Source: Flavobacteriales bacterium (lineage in GTDB: Bacteria; Bacteroidota; Bacteroidia; Flavobacteriales_F; PHOS-HE28). Taken from it: a DNA stretch of 64,000 nt. The notes under the pieces were generated by a model that worked only from the letters and a program-made list of their open reading frames with translations, had not been told where the DNA came from and ran no database searches. The stretch lies in assembly GCA_016715895.1 (NCBI GenBank), contig JADJXH010000004.1, forward strand, positions 1 through 64,000, written 5' to 3'. The position numbers and the translations under genes were made by a program. Positions 62,363 to 64,000 of the stretch are shown one piece after another; the stretch's first letter is position 1; each line of letters begins with the position of its first letter.

Positions 62363-63043
62363 TCACCCGATGGCGAACCGCACGTAGTGGATCTTCCGTC
62401 CCTCGGTGAGCCACATCGACTCATAGAAGGTGCGGATGTTGAGCACGGCCTGTTCCTCGGGCGGGACACGGCCGACGAGGTCGGCGTACACATCGGCGCT
62501 GTGCTCCAGCAGGGGCAGCTTGTGCGCGTCGATCTGCTCCAGGGTGTATTCGTACAGCAGCGGGCTATCCGTCTTGAGATGCACCAGCCCGCCCGGTTTC
62601 AGCACCTGGCGGTAGCGCTCCAGGAAGATGGGGCTGGTGAGGCGCTTGCGCGGCTTGCCCACCTGCGGATCGCTGAAGGTGAGCCAGATGGCGTCCACCT
62701 CCCCGGGGCCGAAGCAATGCAGCAGATGATCCACATGCGTGCGCAGGAAGCCCACATGGGCGATGCCCTGTTCCCGTGCGGTGCGCGCACCGCGCCAGAT
62801 GCGCGCGCCCTTGATGTCCACGCCGAGGTGGTTGTGCTGCGGATGCAGGGCCGCCAGGCCGGTGGTGTACTCGCCCTTGCCACAACCCAGCTCCAGGACA
62901 AGGGGCGCTTCGCGCTGGAAGAAGTCGGTGTTCCATCGCCCCTTCAGCGGGAACCGGCCCTGCATCAGGTCGTCGAAGGTGGGCTGGACCACATGCGCGA
63001 ACGTGGCGTTCTCCGCGAAGCGGAACTGCTTGTTCTTGCCCAT
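62363..63043 (-). CDS. trmB: tRNA (guanosine(46)-N7)-methyltransferase
   Basis: 226 residues: N-terminal KNKQFRFAENATFAHVVQP, SAM-binding LVLELGCGKGEYTTGLAAL (45-63) and HLGVDIKGARIWRGARTA, then the substrate-binding DAIWLTFSDPQVGKPRKRLT and LKTDSPLLYEYTLEQI. It methylates G46 of tRNA. The ATG at 63043 is chosen because a -7 box lies 8 bases upstream and the longer frame is non-homologous. Confidence 0.94.
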   Translation of the reverse strand: MGKNKQFRFAENATFAHVVQPTFDDLMQGRFPLKGRWNTDFFQREAPLVLELGCGKGEYTTGLAALHPQHNHLGVDIKGARIWRGARTAREQGIAHVGFLRTHVDHLLHCFGPGEVDAIWLTFSDPQVGKPRKRLTSPIFLERYRQVLKPGGLVHLKTDSPLLYEYTLEQIDAHKLPLLEHSADVYADLVGRVPPEEQAVLNIRTFYESMWLTEGRKIHYVRFAIG

Positions 63044-63050
63044 GGCCGCG

Positions 63051-63058
63051 CGAAAGTA
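63051..63058 (-). promoter_or_regulatory. -7 box TACTTTCG of trmB
   Basis: Minus strand, 7 bases before the ATG at 63043. The same octamer is used before mraZ. Confidence 0.5.
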
Positions 63059-63127
63059 GGTCGCGCGGTCGGTGGCGATCCCCCGGGGTAACACAGGCTT
63101 CACGATCGGGTGCGCACCTTCGCCCCC

Positions 63128-64000
63128 ATGGGCGGGTTCAAGGGTGCGCGGGTCCTGGTGGCCCCGCTGGACTGGGGGCTGGGGCATGCGGCGCGCTGCG
63201 TGCCCGTGGTGCGGGCGCTGCGTGAGCGGGGAGCGGTCCCCGTGCTGGCGGCCGATGCAGGCCCCCTGGCCCTGCTGCGCGCCGAACTCCCCGACCTGGA
63301 GCATGTGCGGCTGCCGGGCATCACCGTGCGGTATGCGGCCGGGCGGAGCCAGCTCTGGAGCATGGCCCGCCAGTTCCCGGCGATGGTGCGCAGCGTGGCG
63401 GCGGAGCGCGCGGCCTTCGAGCGGATCGCCCCCGGCCTTCGGCTCGATGCGGTGATCAGCGACCAGCGGTTCGGGGTGCGGAGTGCGCAGCTGCCCTCGG
63501 TGCTCATCACCCACCAGCTCTTTCCCTTCACGCCCTTTGCGCAACAGGCGCTCCGCCGGCTGAACCTCCAGCACGTGGCGCGCTTCGACCGCTGCTGGGT
63601 GATGGACGAACCGGAAGCTCCCGGCCTTGCGGGGGAGCTCTCCCACGGCCCGCGCCTGCCGGCCAAGGTGCGGTACATCGGTCCGGTGAGCCGCATGGCG
63701 GAGCGTGACACCGGGGATCATCCCGCGCATCGCGTGGTGGCGGTCATCAGCGGGCCCGAACCGCAGCGGACCCTGCTGGAGGGGATCCTGCTGGAACAGC
63801 TGGTGGCGCTTCCAGGAGATCATCTGCTCGTGCAAGGGCTTCCGCAACGACCGGGCACCCGGCGGGTGGGCCGTGTGGAGGTGGTGGCCCACCTCACCGG
63901 CGGGACGCTGCGGGAGGCCCTGCTGGGCGCGCAGCTCATCGTGTCCCGCAGCGGCTACACCACCTTGATGGACCTGGCGGCGCTCGGCCGCAGCGCCCTG
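63128..64000 (+). CDS. Glycosyltransferase (MurG-like GT-B fold), 3' truncated by the window
   Basis: Open from ATG 63128 to the window end (291 residues seen). The start GARVLVAPLDWGLGHAARCV with the G.GHA..C motif and the later ISGPEPQRTLLEGILLEQL and LLGAQLIVSRSGYTTLMDLA (sugar-nucleotide-binding region, SRSG..T) match the glycosyltransferase-28 C-terminal fold. Bacteroidota carry such a UDP-sugar transferase of unknown acceptor. It is divergent from trmB; a partial -7-like CACCTTCG lies at 63115-63122. Confidence 0.85.
   Translation, partial: MGGFKGARVLVAPLDWGLGHAARCVPVVRALRERGAVPVLAADAGPLALLRAELPDLEHVRLPGITVRYAAGRSQLWSMARQFPAMVRSVAAERAAFERIAPGLRLDAVISDQRFGVRSAQLPSVLITHQLFPFTPFAQQALRRLNLQHVARFDRCWVMDEPEAPGLAGELSHGPRLPAKVRYIGPVSRMAERDTGDHPAHRVVAVISGPEPQRTLLEGILLEQLVALPGDHLLVQGLPQRPGTRRVGRVEVVAHLTGGTLREALLGAQLIVSRSGYTTLMDLAALGRSAL

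Overview
The window looks like chromosomal DNA of a high-GC member of the Bacteroidota, probably close to Flavobacteriales. The evidence is a complete dcw cell-wall/division cluster without ddl, adjacent gliding genes gldB and gldC, many secreted proteins with type IX secretion (T9SS) C-terminal sorting domains, an HmuY/TonB-type haem uptake locus, and Bacteroidota-type -7 promoter boxes (TAnnTTTG or close variants) just upstream of many start codons. No rRNA, tRNA, CRISPR array or transposase was found.

Layout. 1-1691: 3' end of an outer-membrane beta-barrel receptor gene. 1646-5690 (minus): a haem/siderophore-uptake operon, HmuY-like T9SS protein - TonB receptor - HmuY-like lipoprotein. 5764-10288 (minus): a very large T9SS protein with ten near-identical ~119-residue repeats. 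Genes in the first ~10 kb carry many 1-base frameshifts; these look more like uncorrected sequence errors than decay. 10410-19198: a GT39 glycosyltransferase, an EnvZ/OmpR-type kinase-regulator pair, and a TPR/LytS-type kinase separated from its likely LytTR regulator by a 2-kb patch of repeats and small secreted proteins. 19269-35591 (minus): mraZ-rsmH-ftsL-ftsI-murE-mraY-murD-(stand-alone MurD C-terminal domain paralogue)-ftsW-murG-murC-ftsQ-ftsA-ftsZ-yqeY, tightly packed with repeated ATGA overlaps, apparently driven from one promoter upstream of mraZ with MraZ-box-like repeats. 35980-42502: alpha/beta hydrolase, engB, gldB-gldC, a beta-barrel protein, nadE, a DUF4421 protein and a coiled-coil secreted protein. 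42503-50676: a SpoIIE-type phosphatase, a ~1-kb island holding a partial korB duplication, an orphan gene tail and a toxin-antitoxin pair with a broken toxin, then korAB (2-oxoacid:ferredoxin oxidoreductase), a NifU-domain protein, an Mrp ATPase, a small hypothetical and an alkyltransferase-like (ATL) gene. 50802-62326: accessory surface-protein region with tandemly arranged, ATGA-coupled T9SS genes, ending in a truncated gene start fused to a partial ATL duplicate. 62363-64000: trmB and a truncated glycosyltransferase.

Core and accessory parts contrast: the dcw, gld, kor and nad blocks are intact and compact, while the T9SS regions carry duplications, tail fragments, inverted repeats and homopolymer frameshifts. 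The most interesting items are the MurD C-terminal-domain paralogue inside the dcw operon, the perfect 17-bp inverted repeat over the start codon of the T9SS gene at 59142, the two places where partial copies of a housekeeping gene flank foreign-looking DNA (korB and ATL), and the arrayed T9SS gene + tail-gene units.
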